Below are positions 50,401 to 62,262 of a stretch of 64,000 nt of DNA, piece after piece. The position numbers and the translations under genes were made by a program. Origin of the DNA: Marsupella aquatica (taxonomy: Eukaryota > Marchantiophyta); assembly GCA_973895155.1 (NCBI GenBank), contig OZ316891.1, positions 19,716,001 to 19,780,000 of the forward strand, in the 5' to 3' direction. Below the pieces are notes generated by a model that worked only from the letters and a program-made list of their open reading frames with translations, ran no database searches and had not been told where the DNA came from. Position 1 is the first letter of the stretch, and the number at the start of each line of letters is the position of its first letter.

Positions 50401-51440
50401 AGTACTACTATCTTCCCCCAAACATAGCGCCTGGGCATTGTGTTCGAATATGGTCAAAACAGAGACTTTAGGCAAAAAAAAACGTTATCACTCAAACACA
50501 ACGCCATATTAACACAGCGCCAGGACGTTGTGTTCAAAATTCATTTGACTTTGTGTTCAAAAATGTGCACAAGTGACTATTAGGAGAAAGGTAACCAGGT
50601 TGCAACTACAGTACGTTACTTAAAATCGTCCAACACATACGCTCTTTCAACTTACAAAATGGTTACAAAATCCATCATCCTTTGAGAAATGTAAGCTAAT
50701 TTCAAAATCCTTCATTCTCGGAGAAGTGTGTGCTGTTTCCAAAATATTAAGCAGCAATCCGGAAGTATCGATATATTCTTCTGTTGTTTGAACTTTCAAC
50801 GGACTTTCACATCAACCTCTGACTGACGCCACGGCGTCTTGTCAAAGAAACCCATAGTGCCTACGTGCATAATTAGGTCTGATGACTCACTTTCTCTATT
50901 TCCAATTTTCCATTGTCCTCAAGATCGAGGCACTCCAATAGAAACAAAGCAATCTCACGAACATTCCAGACTGCATGAAGAAAGAGTAAATAATACAAAT
51001 GAGCAAATTGGCCACAGTAAACTAAACAACTGTGAAAAGTGGATAAATATGTTTTACTAAGTGATAATAGTACATTTGTTGTATGTATGGTTTGTCACGT
51101 TTGGTTTCCTATTGCAAATTTGATTTCTCCCCTTGTGTAGACAGTTCCAGTGGTTCAATTATTTTGCTACACATCCTTTGACCTGAGCAAATATTGTTGG
51201 GAAGTCAAAAAACCTAAACTTGAACACACTCCTCTCTAATACACATAACTTCTATGCCTATCATTCCTACTTACACCCTACGTGCATCTCACAATGCCAA
51301 AATTCAAGCACATTACCTTAAATTTGAACACGTCACATTTCGAACACATCGCCACAAGTCCAAAAAATGAAAACATTGACTTCAAACTCAAACACAACGC
51401 CCGGGCCTTGTATTCGGGGGAAGACAATAGTGGTGCCCAC
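50401..51440. mobile_element. Long inverted-repeat DNA element, about 1.04 kb
   Basis: The left arm opens 'agtactactatcttccccca' and the right arm, reverse complemented, 'ggcaccactattgtcttccc'. Both continue with 'gcgcctgggcattgtgttcg' against 'ggcccgggcgttgtgtttga'. Arms stay alignable for roughly 150-180 bases with about three quarters identity by eye. Inner parts repeat a 'gtgttcaaaa' word. No transposase-like frame is seen inside. Ends are approximate and no target-site duplication is clear. Confidence 0.75.
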
Positions 51441-54400
51441 CCGTGCATCAGACATCTCATATTCGCTCCCCAGAAAACACATATGTGTGGTAACTGCACA
51501 TAGAAGAGAATAGTCAAATACATAAAAGTAACAACACTTAGTGAATCAAAAAAGCAATTGGATTTTATCATGGTATGGAATATCATTGAACCAGTGAGTG
51601 ATTACCACGTAGCACAGTACACCCTATACAACTAGTTTTTAATGTGCAATTACTGTCGGGCTTGTTCTTTCCCTTGCTTGCTATTATGTCCAGTTTGCGA
51701 GTGCAAAGGCCCCCAGGTAGCCTCCTCCTGTGATTACACCCCTATATATCTGTTATGCAACCTCCACATATAGCATGCTCATCGTGGAACATGCTTCCAT
51801 TTTTGTTTTTTTAGTGATATACAGATGTTCTAATTAAAATATAAACAGGACATTGACTAGGAAGACTTAGAGTCTATGATATTGAAACTTGTGCACATAA
51901 GGTACAAAAAAAAAAGTACACATATAAAGAAAAATAATAATGAACAGGAAAGTTTAAGTTTATGGTATTGGGATGTGCACATAATGTACATGAGTAGAGA
52001 TATTTATGTACTTACTTTAGGTAATGACACTCAAAATAAATATTTTTATTTTTATTCATTAAAACCTTAAATTTAGGACACAAAACCATGAGTAGTACTT
52101 AAAGACATAAAGTGTGCACATTATTTAGATCATTTCTTCTGTACTCATGAGAATAAGGGCTAGAAATTCAACCACCTTTGTTACAAGGTGGATGATCTTA
52201 AAATATAGCAAAGATTTAAAAAAATTAGAGGGGTGCCAGAATAAATTGGAAATCTAAACTATACAAGGGATGCACCTTGGTAAGACACATTGAAATAAAA
52301 ATGCATAACAAAAGAAGTTTGAATAAGACAAAATACTGAAAGTTGCATTCACCATATAGCAGCTTCAAAAAAATCTCATTACTCTCTTTGCAATGAGTAC
52401 TACAGTATACATAAGGTAAATAGGCATTTCTGTTGGGAAAGTATATCATCAGAACCAAGCCCAAACTGCTCCACTCCAAACCTCGGGACAATGCAGTCTC
52501 ATGAGATTAATGCTACTCTGACTGGTGCCCTTCAGCCATTTGTTTTAGGTGAGACTTTGCCTAAATCTCAATTATCCAGGGTGAGAAATGGGGGCAAAGA
52601 AACTCATTTTGGGGACTCTTTTTTGCCAGAGCAAAATGAAAGTGCTCTGACTAACCAAACCATTCCGGGGCCTTTTATTGGGTGTACTACCACAGAAAAT
52701 GCTAGCCTAGGCCTATAGTTACTCTAAGTCATTGGGTAGCTAAGATCACATGTGTTAATCAGGTGCTCCATAGCTTAGTGAGAGGAACCCTGGTGCCCCT
52801 TGAACAAACCTGTATGGAGATAACCAAAATCCTTGCTATATCTGTCATGTAACATAATTGTTTGTTGTGCTTGGAATGATTCAATTTCATTGATTTACAG
52901 TATTTCCAGGGAGCAGGGGGTAGCCTCCATTGCTCACAGGGTAGGGCAATACTTGGCAAGGAACCTGAAAGAGACACCGAACCTTGGGGTTACGTACCAT
53001 GACAGTGAACAAAACTTTTCGTTCTATTTTAGATGAATGCTAAAGTTGTTTCATAGATGGAAAGGCTTTTCCTTTTCCTGTGCCTGAAATCGGGTACCAT
53101 CATTGCACCTACATTGGCCTGTAATTTAAGAAAACAACATGATAGATGCATTACAAGTGAATTGCTGGCATGACCCGTGTATCACATGCTTCACATGGAT
53201 AGGCTGGTTAATCATACTTGAATTTCTTCAGGAATTTCATCCACTGTCCTGTTACTTTGCTTTGCAAATTCAACCTCTATTTTTTCCTGCTTAGGAGAGT
53301 GTGTTGGACAGAGCTCAAAATTCAGCTTTCTTTCACACCAAGCAACACAAATTTTTGTTGGGGCTAGGGAGGTTTAGGGAGCCTAAAATTTACTTGTTCC
53401 GGGCATCACCTAGTGTCACTGATAGCAACTAAAACTAGGTAGCAACAGGTCTGTCAGGATTTGGACTGTCTTAATATACTTCCCACTTGCAGAATTTGCT
53501 TAGCTCTGTCTCAAGTTGCCTGAGCCATGTATGAAAGACATAAGCAGGCGGGTAATTGTAACATGCGAGCAAACAGTAAAACATTCTTGCATGACCCCTA
53601 TGTTTCTACATCCAACTGCCTCGCTATCAACTACCTGGTTGGTGACATCCCTTTTACTATCCTTTTTGCTAGCAAGCTCGCTAGCCATCTGGAGTCATTA
53701 AAAAAACACAAAAAATATAAAAGGCACCAAAAAGCAAATGAAATTTGAAACTATTAGTGTCTTGCTAATAACATTCTCCTTGCTATCAAAATCTTCTGTT
53801 TGTTCGCAACATAGAATACCTTTAAGCAGGCTTCACAGATCTACTGACTCCTCTAGTCGTTTAAACAACAGCAATGTCTGCTTAGTCCTGTACCTTTCAA
53901 TTACAATGACTGAAACCCTGTGGGTTCTAAGTAGAATTCAAGCCATCTAATTAAATTGCAAGTCTTCTTTGCCCTTACCATATACGTGGCTAAGAAATAG
54001 CTGCATTTCATCTATACAACTGTATGAGGGTATTTGTTTTTCAAGAATTTATTGGTTTGAGTTCCCAACCAGCTCTGGTTCATCGCTAACTCTTTCATCT
54101 CAAATAGAACCAAAATACAGTTAGAGTATTGCTTCAAATCGGATCATATTTAGAGGGAACAAATGGCTAGCAGCAAGTATTTAAATCGAAAATGTCAAGG
54201 GTTTTGAGAGTTTCTCCTGAGTTTGCATGGTACATACAAATTGCAAACCTTCCAAAGATGCATCGAGACATGGATTGATTTGGTCTTGCTTTATGTCCTA
54301 GCCCATCCCGTTATCATGTAACGGGATAGGCATGTTTTGATACTCGTATTGTACAAGATTCCTTATTGTACACTAAACTACAGGAGATTTTTTTAATAGG

Positions 54401-54779
54401 GGGAAACCACGGACTGCCTAGTCATGTATGAGAACATTCCTTTTTATGAAAAACACGTTTTGTTTGCTTCTTTGGTTTTTTTCCCTCACTTAGCTTACGT
54501 TTACTGCAGCTTCAATTCTGTAAACGTGAATTTCATGCCCAGAGAAAAACCAAAAAAACAGCAGTTTGGCATCACATATAAATTCACAGTTGGCCATCTT
54601 ATGAAGTTGGGGCAATCATAAACAAAACTGGACATTTCCCTCCCTGGATATAATTGGCCGTTATCTAAGAGAGAATGCCCTACAAGGTAGCAAGCGTTTG
54701 GCCACTGGCTGCATCAGTGAGCCAATGTAGCCATGTACTCCACTAACCCAGTGGGAGCAATGCAGAAAAGGTGCCGTAC
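51441..54779. other. No gene recognised
   Basis: AT-rich. A 75-codon frame at 52491-52718 reads smoothly but is unidentified. Other frames are short. No clear inverted or tandem repeats. Confidence 0.45.
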
Positions 54780-55075
54780 TGACCTACCTGTAGATCTAGC
54801 TACAGCAGAAGGAGATAGGATTGGAGCTAAATGTAGCTATAGATGTAGGCTAGCTAGCATTGTAGCTCAATGGAGGAATGTTTGCACTTGTAGCTAACAT
54901 TATAGCTAAACATAGCTGGAGCATTGGAGCTAAATGTACGTGTAGCTAAGCTAGCTAGAGTATAAGCTAAGAGTAGATGTAACTACAGTAGCTAGCTAGA
55001 TGTAGGCATGGCTACAGTAGCTAACATTGTAGCTCAACAAAGCTGGAGCTCCAATAGCTAGAACTGTAGAACGAA
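54780..55075. repeat. TAGCTA-rich irregular repeat
   Basis: Over about 290 bases the words 'tagcta', 'gtagctaa', 'gctagctag', 'cattgtagctcaa' and 'gtagctaac' recur more than twenty times with irregular spacing. TAGCTA is its own reverse complement, so the strand can form many small hairpins. There is no coding capacity. Confidence 0.8.
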
Positions 55076-55989
55076 GCATGGGGTTTTTTGTAATTTTGTT
55101 TTCTAGAAGCATGGGACTCTTGACGGGGAGAAAGGGAGCGAACACTTGGGAAGCATTCGTTGGAGCCTTGTGAAGACTGTTTGTGTAGACCACATGCACA
55201 TGTGGAGAGGGGCCAGACAAACGCAGGCACCATGGCCTTGGAACGTGGTTCGATGCTATATTTGGTGGCAATATTGGGGCTAGTGGTGTAGACAAAATGT
55301 CTAGTAACCTGGTCACTATGGGCAGGTCTCTCTCGCCAGGTCTCTATGCACAAGACCTGGAATTCTTTGTCACTAGATCAGATCCTGCCAACAAAAGACA
55401 TCCCCAGGAGATGGCACACATGCTTAACCTAATCCTGATCCTGGGAAAACACCCAGTAAATTATCATTTTTGTTGTGGTTGGGTGGGGTGGGGGCGAGGG
55501 GGGATGGGGAGCACTAACGGAAGCAATCTTCAAATGTTTTCCATGCAATGGTTGGACAAGAAGCTGAAGTGGTGTGGATACATTGCTACAGTCATTTGAA
55601 TAAACATGTGTTTCTCATGTAATATTTCAGTAGAAAGCTTCAATAAGGAAAACTCCCCTAAAAAAGCTATACAAAATAAAATGGAGGAAAAGAAAAGAGG
55701 CCCAGGGAGAGGACAACACCAAACTCAAAAGAAAAGGACCAACACACCCCAGGCAGTTGGTTACGCATACACCATTGGGAGCAGCTTCAGGAAGATGACT
55801 TTCTTCAAACCTGCTCCTTTTAAACACGTGTTATGTCTGACCCAACTCGACATTCTAGTCTTCCAGAGCATAGGCACCTTTGTCAAGATTGTCGTTTAGC
55901 CTAGACAGACATATATTGCAGTGTAGTCTAGGCCTTTTCCCCCACCATGACTGCTCCACCTGGTAAGGCCACCTTGACTACCTTTCATG
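55076..55989. other. No gene recognised
   Basis: Short frames. A purine-rich segment at about 55640-55740 ('aaaagaaaagaggcccaggg') resembles in style the tails near 30.35 and 46.9 kb but points the other way relative to the following LINE copy. Confidence 0.45.
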
Positions 55990-57945
55990 ATCTCCCTCTG
56001 CAGCCTGTGACCATCTTCCCTTATTTGTCAAGGATTTTGAGCCCAAGGAGAATATTCAATTTAGTAGGGACCATTTTACCTATGTTTTCCACCATGCTTG
56101 GTGTTGTTCTTCACCTTGATTAATGGGGTGTACTCCAGGTGGATGTCTCTAATGTTTTCAACACAGTCGCACAGGCAGCTATATTTCATGCATTGAGGGT
56201 GGCAAATCCAGACAGCTAGCGAGTCCCTCATCTCATTTGTCCATTATTTTTATGGGTTTGAGAGCCCCCTCTTATAGTAATCACACCTCTACAGGAGAGT
56301 ATACCACTATTTCTACTACAAAAGGTACCTGGAATTCTTTTTGTCATTGCCCATTTTACAGCCCCACGGGCAGCCTTGTGCCGCCCACCCCTTGTGTATA
56401 TTCCCCTCACTTTAAGATGACACCCACATCATTGGTCCATCCATTGAGGTTGCCTCTGCCCTTACCACCCCTTAAGACCCTTTGTTGGACCTTGGTTTAT
56501 GGGTTCAGCCTGTGAAAGGTTGTGCATGGATTTATGTTTGGTTACCCTCTGATTTTGAGCTTCCCCCCAGGTTCTTACGTCCAGCAGGATGTCTTTCGAT
56601 CCATGGTTCCCCAATCTATGTTGCTATGGACCTTTTTCTTGTTTTTATAGCGAATGCTTTACAGGCTTCTCTAGCCCCAACTCCTTTGCTCCTAAGTTAG
56701 TAGGTACTCAAGCAACACTTGGGATGTTGTTGAGATGCCTGCACCCTCCGCATGTTATCTACATAGGACGTATGCCCATACCAAGGATCTTTGTCTACAC
56801 CTACAAAAGCGTTTTATGTCTCCATTGAAGGGGTCTTTGCTCTCATCTACGTGGCTTCCTTTTCGCTCACTTTCCTCTTTCACATGGAGGTTTTGGACTT
56901 ACTTAAATTGAGAACATTGCACCTCTGGCACTTTTGGAGGCATGGGCGGCCATTTTCTCATTGCTGACCAATTGTTTCTTTGTTGAGGATTGGCCTTTTC
57001 ACTTTCATCTCTCATGGAGGTTGAGGAGGGATCCGTCCCATTGCTGGTTCATTCGCCACAGGGGTGGTCATCACTACCGGGACCTTGTACGAGCAACAAC
57101 ACCTTCAAGAGTTGTTATCCTGGGACCCTGTCCCTTGCCTTGGACATCTTTAGGTTGACCTTGCTGGGCATATGCTTGCTTCCTCCCTCTTTAGCATCCT
57201 CATTGTGACACCACAAACAGACCAATTAAGGTTGCATTCTTTCTTCTGGAGGGAAGGGTGGAGGAGGGTGGCTTCAGGCCAAACTCACCAATCCTCATCT
57301 GCAAATTCTTTAAAGAATCCTAAACTTGCATGCGTCTTTGTCTGGGGTTACCCTTCTCACTTTTTGTAGGTTTATGTACTTACAGCACATGTGGGAAGCC
57401 TTGTGATGCCACAAGGGTCCATCGTCTTTGGTGCAATTTGGGTGGTAGGACCCAAATTGATCGTGAGCTCTGTGGATGATACTTTTCAGGTTCTCTCTAG
57501 GTCTTGGGACATCTGCCGCAGGAGGTGGTGCTTGAGTTACCTCGTCCTCCACCACAGAAATTATGGGTTGCTCTCTTACCATGGTTCATGATGGTTGGTG
57601 CACTTTGGCTAATGTCGTGGTGGGCAACCCTTGAGCTAAGACTCATTGAGCCAATGGCAACAACCATAGGGGCAGCGGGTGACAATGACCAAAGAGGGAA
57701 AAATACTTGCCTGACCTTCATCTGATGGCTTTGTCCCCCTTGCTCTTGAGATATAGGGTGACTCTATCATCCATTTGATGGGTTTATTAGACAGGCTGCT
57801 TGTGATGTTCGTGGACAAATGGGTCCCACCTGACACTTGCTATCTTGATCATACTTTATATAGTTGGCGCATCACAGACATTAGAGGGTGCTCAAGCTGA
57901 AGCAATCTATCAAGGAGATCTATCATAAATTTCTCATAGTGGGTG
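55990..57945 (+). mobile_element. Decayed LINE copy 2, with reverse-transcriptase core
   Basis: Same family as the 46.9-48.4 kb element, broken by many stops and frameshifts. RT motif A is visible as QVDVSNVFNTVAQAAIF from 56136, with the catalytic Asp codon at 56142. Motif C is DDTHIIGPSIEVAS, the Asp pair at 56416-56421, with the preceding residue now a stop. Thumb sequence LDLGLWVQPVKGCAW and LPPRFLRPAG follows (56482-56600). Next come TLGMLLRCLHPP (about 56720), SHGGFGLT (about 56885), LLEAWAAIFSLL (about 56930), and STCGKPCDATRVH (about 57382). Similarity to copy 1 continues to about 57945, where it is cut by the Copia LTR. The 5' boundary is approximate. Confidence 0.85.
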
Positions 57946-58290
57946 TCAGGGTTGTGACGCATTTACTCTTAGGTTTGGGGTTACAATCATAGTTAGGGCA
58001 ACTAACCCAAGTCGTGAACTAAGTTAGGCTAACTAGACTGCACAATGTATCTCAATCAGTGTTTGCTTGGATAGGCGGAATTCAGGCTCATTGTTATTGA
58101 GCCAGTTGAGAGAGGGAGATCTTGCATTTTGGCAACTCGATATGGCCGACGGGCCTAGAGTGAAATAAAGCTCTTGTGTGTTCCTGTGAATGTTGCCTCA
58201 GCTGAGGTGAACCACATATCTATGTGTCAAATACTGTTGCGTTGGATGATCATGGGCTTGTTGTTGTGAATGTTGTCTTTGCTCAACAAG
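57946..58290 (-). mobile_element. Copia LTR-like sequence, inserted in LINE copy 2
   Basis: The outer end on the + strand begins 'tgtcagggttgtgacgcatt', so the - strand ends in ...CA as an LTR should. It matches the block at 41645-41933. LINE homology stops exactly at this boundary (the LINE frame reads FLIVG just before). The inner boundary toward the Copia coding fragment is not sharp. Confidence 0.7.
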
Positions 58291-58515
58291 TGTAGCTCCC
58301 TAGGAGCTTGCCCTAAATCCTTCATCTTAAACTCTGCACTGAGCATTGCCTTGAGCTTAACATCCTCAGACCTATCCTTGCTTGCAATAAGCATGTCATC
58401 CACATAAAATACTAAAATAAGGAACCCAATGACAACATTTTTCACCGGTTTAAGATACACTCAAGGGTCAAACACACTCCTGCGAAAACATTGTGCACGA
58501 ATCCAATCGTCAGAC
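58291..58515 (-). pseudogene. Ty1/Copia reverse-transcriptase fragment
   Basis: The - strand reads VYLKPVKNVVIGFLILVFYV, then the catalytic box YVDDMLIASKDRSEDVKLK, then MLSAEFKMKDLG, which is the standard Copia RT segment around motif C. A stop lies just before VYL. After DLGQA the match ends abruptly and the LTR-like sequence follows, so the rest of the RT and the RNase H are deleted. It is a non-functional remnant. The LINE in this window uses ADDTH-type motifs, so the two are clearly different elements. Confidence 0.88.
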
Positions 58516-60257
58516 CGTTTATTTCACTCTCTTGATGACTACTTCAACCCCCCTCAAGTACATTCCTATCCCACTTGTAGATTTAGTTAATATGACCGAC
58601 ACTATATGTGTATCATTAACTTTTGCCACATTTGCTTTAGATGTGGACCCTTAGTCCATCCCACTTGGGAAAGCAATAGAAAAATTTCCCTTTTATTTCT
58701 TCTTTCTTTTTCAGTCTTAGGGTTGCATTTGCCTCTTTATTATGCTTGATGTTTGTCCTCTTTTTCTTTCCCTTCATTATACTTTGTTGATTCCCTTTTG
58801 CATAAATTATGGTAATTTTCTTCCCCAAAACATATCAAGAAGAAACTAGGAGATAAAAGTCTACCATTCGGACAATAATATGATGATCTGAATAGAACAC
58901 ATCTAGTTTAAAAAGCTGTTTGAGTTAAGAGAAGGGTTTGTTCAAAAATGAGATTGACTTAAGAAGTTTGAACTTGAAACATTGCTCAGCACATTGCTTG
59001 CTGAGACTTTACTATTGGGGTATGCTTCTTAAGACACTCAATTCGAGCAAAATTTGCACTTATGTGAATCCAACCACTAAAAGTAACATTCTAAACTGTG
59101 CACATATGCATTCTCATGTCTTCAATTTCTGTGTGAGATGGGCCACATGCAGTAACAGGCAGCACTGAAAGTTGGAACCAATAAATAGCATAGATGACTG
59201 AATTTTACAAGAATGCCAGTCCAGAATGAAGACAATAGTCTTTTTGTCATTGGAGATTGACAATCGTTATAAAGTGGGTTGTTATAAAGTGGTTGTGGAA
59301 ACTTAAGTCGGGATGACCAATAGGTTGTCCATGAAATGGCCATGGATAAATGAAATTTGAATGGACTGGGCTAAAACATAAAAAAATATGCATGGATAGT
59401 ACTGTTTGTTTTCTGTCCACAAAGTACAGTGTCATTGACCAAATCATCACTTCTGTCCAAGTATTATCCCTGTCACTACCTCTCTCATGATTTATGTTCA
59501 AAAGGTTCATTGTCAATGGCCAAGGCACTATCGATTGAGAGCTTGGCTGCCTTCTCCAAATTTCCTTTTTCTCCAGAATTACTAACTATTTTTCAGGTCC
59601 TTAAACGTCTTATCTAACCTTTATGATTGATGAAACTTTTAGTAAATTGGTTTTACTCATTACACCTCAAGTACTTTGTTCAATGGTCTGAATCCAAGAT
59701 AATGAACTTAATTTCATTGAAAATATTTGTATTTTCATAATAAACCTCAAAAGCCCCATTAAAGGAGGAAAGCAAACAACACAAAGACTCATGAACCAAG
59801 TGAACAACCCCAACCCAAGAAAGGCACAGGGGTATCTAAAGCCCAAATAAGCTCATTTTTCACAAAGAGATTGGAATTTTTCTACACACTTCCTTGATAT
59901 TTTTGGGCATTGAAACTTTGCAAAAGGACTACACAAGCTCTAGAAACTTTGCTATAATATCTTGTTTTTCATAGAGCATTGCTCTTGCTACCAATATTGT
60001 GATAATTTTTCTGCTGCAAAGCCAAAGCGAATTTGAATCTAAATGAACATTGTTGACGGCTCATTTTTAGATTGCATTGCTCTTGTTACAAAGAGCGCTC
60101 AGAGAAAATTTTTTCCGCTACAGAGCTATTGGAAATCCCGTCTTTCATACAAGGCGTTGCTCTTGTTACATGAAGCACCTCCAGTACTTTGCCACTGCGG
60201 AGCTACAGGAGATTTTAAATGTGCACCTTCAGTCTATTCCCCACATTCTCAGTATGA

Positions 60258-60337
60258 CTTTTAGGTGCACATGATGTTTTTATCTTGACAAAAATCACTT
60301 TTAGGTGCACATAATGTTCTTATCTTGACAAAAATGT
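60258..60337. repeat. 40-bp tandem pair
   Basis: Copies start at 60258 and 60298 with 'cttttaggtgcacat' and share 'tatcttgacaaaaat'. Two substitutions are visible within the shared part. Confidence 0.92.
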
Positions 60338-61428
60338 AAGTACAAAATTAATAAGAAAATAATGTGTTCCTTGTCACAATCCATAGAGATAACTACAATA
60401 GAGACAACGTAACAGTTTTTAGTTATCTGGACTTTAGTTTTGGATTGCGGTGATTGCAAATCAAGAAGCAACATGGAGGTATGTAATATGAACAATACTC
60501 ACAATTCTGTCAACTTTAACGTGATAGAGTAAGATTTGCCTCTTATTAACACTGTGTGGGCACTTGCCATACGGCACAACACACACGTGTGATGGTGCTT
60601 TTTTATGTGCATTTATCACAGGACTTATGAATCCTTCCTTTCCTTCGTTGTTGCACTTTTAATTTGTCTGATATGGACTCATATTTACGTTCACAGTTTG
60701 TCCTATCCATTGAATGTATGGGATACGAAGATCTGTATAGGAACCAAATCTGAAGATCTATACAAAGTCCAATCCTTCAATGTTTTGACTGTATTTCTCT
60801 CGTATGTATTCCAATTTGTCGTATATGATTACTAACAAATATACACTGTAAATTTGTCGTTTCTTGTCATGTTAACCCAATTGACGGTACTGTCAGTCAC
60901 ACATGACGGATTACATAAGGAAGCCAGGATGGACCTCCACCTAAGCCAAAAACGCCCCCATGGATTTCGAGAACCCCCATGGACCTCTGGAAAACGACAC
61001 ATTTGACTCTAATAACAATTTAACATTTACGCCAGAGATGTGATCTGTATCGCACATCAATTTAAAGGCATAACAGAGAAGTGCGGTGGAGAAGTGTAAT
61101 TCCAACCTCTGGCGTAGATTCAAACAAAACTGTTATATGCTCAACCAAACATATGTATAGGTTAGACTAACTTGGGAAGGATGTAATCAGTTTTGAACTA
61201 GTTATAATTATTCCCAATAACAATGTGGGTGAAAAGGGAAATTTTGATGGCCAAAGTGAAATAACCAGGGGTAGAAAGGGGAGGGAGGTAAGGTAGTTCA
61301 TAGGTAGGTTCCATTGGTTTACATACTTGTAGTGAGGGCACAGGACTGCACATCAGTCAGTTTTGCCTTATTGCTTCTAACACATGCCTTCCTTCATGTT
61401 CCAATGTCTCCATCTCCATGGGTGGGTG

Positions 61429-61506
61429 CTGTCCACTAGTAACCCTCACAATCATCTATTGTGAAGGCTGTCCACTAGTAACCCTCACAATCATCTATTG
61501 TGAAGG
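61429..61506. repeat. Perfect 39-bp tandem pair
   Basis: Two identical copies beginning 'ctgtccactagtaaccctca' and ending 'attgtgaagg'. The unit is 13 codons long, so the + frame through it keeps phase and repeats CPLVTLTIIYCEG; there is no sign that this frame is a gene. Confidence 0.95.
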
Positions 61507-62198
61507 CTCATTGATCCTGACCCTCCTCAGTGTACTCAATCCAATTCAAATCTTCCTTAGTGTCTTCAAATTCCATATAATCCCCAGTTGGAGGCTCACT
61601 TGGGCAAAGCCATGTAGAGGATGTATCTTCTTCGTGGTCTGCTCCCTCATCCATGACGAAACTTCTTTCATGACACTTGTATCTGGCCATGTCATTGACT
61701 CCACGTCCCAAGTCAGGATGAACCCACCACCTTCTCATTGCGGCTGGCAAGAAATTCCATAGTGACAAGGTTGGTTGGGTTAATTTGTTTGTCAGTCAGT
61801 GTTTTAAGCATTCCCACATAGATTTTTCTAAAAATCAGGCAATATTACATGTTCCGATTATAAGATGCCAGGTGTCATGTGTGTATATCCTACATGAAAT
61901 TCACTAACTTTTCTTTATGCCTTCCGTGGAAGGCAATCCAATTTATGATGGCCTGTTGTTCTTTTAACCAGATAATGAAAGAAAATGAAAGCTATTGTTC
62001 TTCTACAAAATTTTATAAGTAGTGCGGCAGGATTATCTAAAAACCCCTTTACTTTTTGCATGTGACTGATCCCTTCTCCAAAAGCAATCCCCCAACATGA
62101 TTTTGTGTACCTTATAATAAAATGATGGGTTTGCCCAATATTTATAGCCAGTTGTATGGCTGTTCGTCAAAGGCATTTCCTGTCTCATCCCCCACCGC

Positions 62199-62226
62199 TA
62201 ACCCCCCCCCCCCCCCTTTCCCTCTC

Positions 62227-62257
<31 letters not shown>

Positions 62258-62262
62258 ACACA
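62199..62262. repeat. Poly-C and (CA)n low-complexity tract
   Basis: Two C runs (about 17 and 20 bases) separated by 'tttccctct' are followed by a CA dinucleotide run. Length calls in such tracts are prone to sequencing error. Confidence 0.95.

Larger units (their letters stand above)
58516..62198. other. No gene recognised
   Basis: AT-rich. It contains three diverged units near 59977, 60075 and 60156 sharing '(ca/g)ttgctcttg(t/c)ta', and the exact or near-exact tandem pairs listed separately at 60258-60337 and 61429-61506. The - strand frame 61508-61768 (86 codons, RRWWVHPDLGRG) faintly recalls the start of Harbinger-type transposases but is too short to call. Confidence 0.45.

Noticed and set aside
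56237-57369. Several separate + strand frames that look like independent small genes
   Set aside because: Read together they are pieces of a decayed LINE; they align in order with the intact copy at 47-48 kb and with RT motifs.
61429-61506. Possible CRISPR-like direct repeats
   Set aside because: Only two adjacent identical units without spacers, in a eukaryotic genome.
61508-61768. Possible Harbinger-type transposase start (RRWWVHP)
   Set aside because: Only one short motif is shared; the following residues do not continue the family pattern and no partner frame exists.
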